DNA from: a virus
Virus record (IMG/VR): IMGVR_UViG_3300033149_005717
Location: 1 to 31,365 of that record
Length of the DNA stretch: 31,365 nt
Strand: one strand, 5' to 3'
The notes below the pieces were generated by a model, which was not told the origin of the DNA, made no database searches, and saw only the letters and a program-made list of their open reading frames with translations. A program made the translations under genes and the position numbers. Within the stretch, counting starts at the first letter, position 1. Every line of letters begins with the position of its first letter. Below, in pieces: positions 28,919 to 31,365 of this stretch.

Positions 28919-30918
28919 AGCAGCCCCCGTTTTGCGGCCTGCAATTCGGACAATTTGATTTTTCGCTTTCGCGCTGCCGGCCTGGCTGTCGTCGCCGGAG
29001 TATTACGGTCTCGCAAGCGCCAGACGCCCTTATAATACGCGGCGGCCGCGGCCAGAACCGCAGTATCAAGCGAATGGGTCGGTGCGCCGCTTCGAACCGG
29101 TCGCCAGGCATAGCGGACATTACCGTTGCGATCCCGGACTTTCACCTTCTGCTCGTTGCTGAATTCGCGCATATAATATTCCGGCAACTCGTCATAAAAC
29201 TGGGTTTTCGCCTCTGAGACGATCTTGCCGTCCTGGTCCCGCTCCGGCATCACCCACGAGGTGACTTGGTTCTTGAAATATGAGGTATCCACGATTAACA
29301 GTTGCAGACCCCGGAAATGACGGCGCCTGGCACGGTTCAGCCGTCTTTGGGTGGCCACCTCAAGGTCGGATGCCTGTAACGGTCGTAAGCGCGGCCCGGG
29401 CTCGCCTTTCGTCGGGAAAACTAAACCTGGATGGCGCAGACAAAACTCGTAGACATCATCAGGCTCAAAGCCCGAATCAATCAGCAGCGCTGTAACCGCC
29501 AACCAGGGCCGCTTCTCATTATCCGTCCCATCCGCCCAGGGCAAAGCCGGCTGCAAAACGTCACGTTCCAGTTCCTCGAAGCTCGCCAATGAACCAGAAT
29601 CGACAACCCAATTGCGCAACTCAGGCCCGAATCCGCGAATCTCGTAATCAATTCGCACAATGCCTCGCGCCCGGCTCTTGTGATAATCGGCCCCAGCGAC
29701 GAGTAGTTTACATTCGACCGGGACGGTCCGCTTATTATAACCGCCTTTCAACTGGATTAGAGATTCCGGCTTTATGCGCAGGCCGGTCTCTTCGAACGGT
29801 TCTCCAAGAGTTTCGTTGAAAAAAATGATGATTTTTCCCTGGGCTTTACCTTCCTCGCTGCTTGCGGCAAACCAATCGGCCATAATGTTCGGCCAAGATG
29901 CGCCCGGGAATGGACTCAACAAGCCGCTTATGTGGTAGCCGCTATGCCGCTTGCTTCGCGCTGGCTGGCCGTGTATATTCCCATCGGCGTCAATCGTCTG
30001 GCCTTCCGGAACCCAAACGCCGGCCGCCACACATTCTTCCTTGTCTGCCTCGCGTATCTTGTGCGCGCAATAGACACATTCGTACCATACATCAGCCGAT
30101 GCCTTGATTTCGTCCGGCTCGCGAAGCGATTTCGGTACTTTTAGCTGTGTGAACACCCAGACCTGATATTCTCCGCATCGCGGACAAGGCACGTAATACT
30201 TGCGCATATCACTTTGGGCGTAATGCGCGGCGATAAAGCCGGTTTTGCTCGTCGGTGTACAGACGTTGACGATCTTGCGGTCCCAAAAGGCTTGTGTGCG
30301 TTTCTCCGCGAGGTCTGCCGGCGGGCCACCGCGTCCCGTGAACGCCGGATATTTATCCGGCTCGTCGCGAAAGAGGTATCGTATCGTCCGGCTCGCCAGC
30401 GCCGAGGGCGAACCTGCCCAGCCAAAAAACAGGTCCATAGTGTCGTAGCGATGATGATGCGCTTTGAGGGCCCGCTTACCGTGCCAATGACGCCGCAGAA
30501 TTGGCGATTCGGTGACCATATTTTTGATGCGCTTCTGGGCGACGTATTCGACCGCCTCCTCGGTGGGCACGATATAGAGCGCCGGGCCCGGTTCGCGGTC
30601 TATCGCCCAACCGATCATATTCTCGATGCTGCGGCTCTTGCCGACCTGCGCCGAAGCCATTACGCTGATTTCCGTCACCTCAGGATCGCAGAAGGCGTTC
30701 ATCACCTCGCGCATATACGGCGTGCGGCTGGTTTGATAGGGCCCTGGTTCGGCGCTGGTCTCCGCATCCAGGATGCGAAACGCATCGGCCCAATCGGCGA
30801 CCTTGAGCGTTTCCGGCAGAGTCCAGGCCCGACGCTCGGCCTCCGACCAGAGCGCATCAAACAGCGACTCTTCAACTTGCTGCGAATTTGCTGATTGCCC
30901 TTTTGATTTCATCATCAA
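28915..30918 (-). CDS. Terminase large subunit (lambda gpA family)
   Basis: 667 residues. ATPase: adenine-side motif and Walker A-like SAQVGKS (89-95), Walker B YLFRDEPD (Asp185, Glu186), coupling motif CTPTSK (220-225). A zinc ribbon interrupts (C245/C248, C281/C284). Nuclease: Asp411 (AGADYHKS), Asp481 (LLIDSGFEPDDVYEF) and Asp618 (HSLDTAVLAAAAAYY). DEPDKYPAFTGRGGP is typical of GpA terminases. It packages DNA into proheads and cuts cos-type or headful ends. It overlaps the small subunit gene by 47 bases; the exact start among MMM is uncertain. Confidence 0.93.
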   Translation of the reverse strand: MMMKSKGQSANSQQVEESLFDALWSEAERRAWTLPETLKVADWADAFRILDAETSAEPGPYQTSRTPYMREVMNAFCDPEVTEISVMASAQVGKSRSIENMIGWAIDREPGPALYIVPTEEAVEYVAQKRIKNMVTESPILRRHWHGKRALKAHHHRYDTMDLFFGWAGSPSALASRTIRYLFRDEPDKYPAFTGRGGPPADLAEKRTQAFWDRKIVNVCTPTSKTGFIAAHYAQSDMRKYYVPCPRCGEYQVWVFTQLKVPKSLREPDEIKASADVWYECVYCAHKIREADKEECVAAGVWVPEGQTIDADGNIHGQPARSKRHSGYHISGLLSPFPGASWPNIMADWFAASSEEGKAQGKIIIFFNETLGEPFEETGLRIKPESLIQLKGGYNKRTVPVECKLLVAGADYHKSRARGIVRIDYEIRGFGPELRNWVVDSGSLASFEELERDVLQPALPWADGTDNEKRPWLAVTALLIDSGFEPDDVYEFCLRHPGLVFPTKGEPGPRLRPLQASDLEVATQRRLNRARRRHFRGLQLLIVDTSYFKNQVTSWVMPERDQDGKIVSEAKTQFYDELPEYYMREFSNEQKVKVRDRNGNVRYAWRPVRSGAPTHSLDTAVLAAAAAYYKGVWRLRDRNTPATTARPAARKRKIKLSELQAAKRGLL

Positions 30919-31342
30919 TCATCTGCCGAATCGCGCTTTCTTTTTTGCCGACCAATCGCGGCGCAAGTTTGCGCCCGAGACCAACCAACGTCCGTCGCAG
31001 GACGACTACCTTGCGGACGTTTTGTTCTTCCATCTCATCACGTGCGATATATTTGCCTTGCCGAATCGCAAGTTCCAATTTAGCCAATTGTGTGCGAGTC
31101 TCGCGAAATTCGGCCTCGGCGATTTCCTTGCGGGACGAATCGAGTGGGCGCTCGTTATCGTTGTTGCGTTTGAAGGCGTCTAAAATGGACTTGGCGTAAT
31201 ATACCTTGCCGTCCAGGATGACGGTGGGCATATTGCGCTCGTGAATCCAGCGGCGGATAGTTCTGCGGCTTACGCCGGCGTAGGCTGCCGCTGCGGTTTG
31301 TGTGGGCAGTAATTGGTCGTGATCACGGACATCTGATTTCAT
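30872..31342 (-). CDS. Terminase small subunit (Nu1-like)
   Basis: 156 residues. A winged HTH at about 12-57 (LPTQTAAAAYAGVSRRTIRR, WIHERNMP, VYYAKSILDAF) is followed by a long helical region (EFRETRTQLAKLELAIRQGK, RTLVGLGRKLAPRLVGKKES) for oligomerisation and binding to the large subunit. This is the Nu1 layout. It recognises the packaging site. The ATG at 31342 has only a weak ribosome site. Confidence 0.85.
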   Translation of the reverse strand: MKSDVRDHDQLLPTQTAAAAYAGVSRRTIRRWIHERNMPTVILDGKVYYAKSILDAFKRNNDNERPLDSSRKEIAEAEFRETRTQLAKLELAIRQGKYIARDEMEEQNVRKVVVLRRTLVGLGRKLAPRLVGKKESAIRQMIDDEIKRAISKFAAS

Positions 31343-31365
31343 AACTTACGCAAAGAAGCTGTCCT

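Noticed and set aside
1-31365. CRISPR array or insertion sequence
   Set aside because: No regular repeat-spacer series and no transposase were seen; the 11-bp iterons are too short and too close.

Overview
The window is most of the genome of a temperate tailed phage with a lambda-like late module. Its host is probably a planctomycete, perhaps from the Phycisphaerae / Sedimentisphaerales side. The host inference rests on the style of several small genes: the CxxC...CPKC zinc ribbon at 4055-4657, the 'HIKSCPHG' membrane protein at 6745-6951 and the AlpA-like regulator at 26780-27049. No ribosomal or host housekeeping gene is present to confirm it.

Layout. Nearly all structural genes lie on the minus strand and read from right to left in lambda order: small terminase (31342), large terminase (30918), a gpW-like joiner (26523), lambda-type portal (26314), a fused prohead protease / major capsid protein (24838), a DUF2190-like decoration protein, five accessory beta-rich or lectin-like proteins (21377-17105), an FII-like connector (17002), a Z-like protein (16658), a U-like terminator (16029), tail tube (15531), a G/GT-type chaperone pair with a nine-A slippery run (14431-13719), a short tape measure (13717) and a tail-tip / fibre set (12215-7126). 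Two small genes follow. No sheath is seen, so a siphovirus is inferred. The left end (1-1502, minus) carries a late-regulator-like HTH protein and small membrane or peptidoglycan-binding proteins. On a circular genome these would sit upstream of the terminase.

Lysogeny. An integrase (1893-2891) ends inside the 3' half of a tRNA-Val(UAC) gene, and the 5' half of that tRNA is absent. With phage-like genes on both sides this fits attP of an excised or virion genome rather than a prophage end. Rightward accessory genes follow at 3598-6341: an RHH-like protein, a zinc-ribbon membrane protein, a coiled-coil membrane protein and a HicB-HicA-like pair.

What does not fit lambda. Between the large terminase and gpW lies about 2.4 kb of regulatory-looking DNA. 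It holds a zinc-ribbon gene broken by an 11-bp tandem duplication, a promoter-plus-terminator unit that could make a small RNA or leader, a helical gene followed by an HTH ORF with no start codon in the +1 frame, an operator-like inverted repeat, an AlpA-like regulator with four 11-bp-phased ATTGCAA repeats at its 3' end, and a terminator-like hairpin whose near-identical twin precedes the FII-like gene. This island is the most interesting part of the window.
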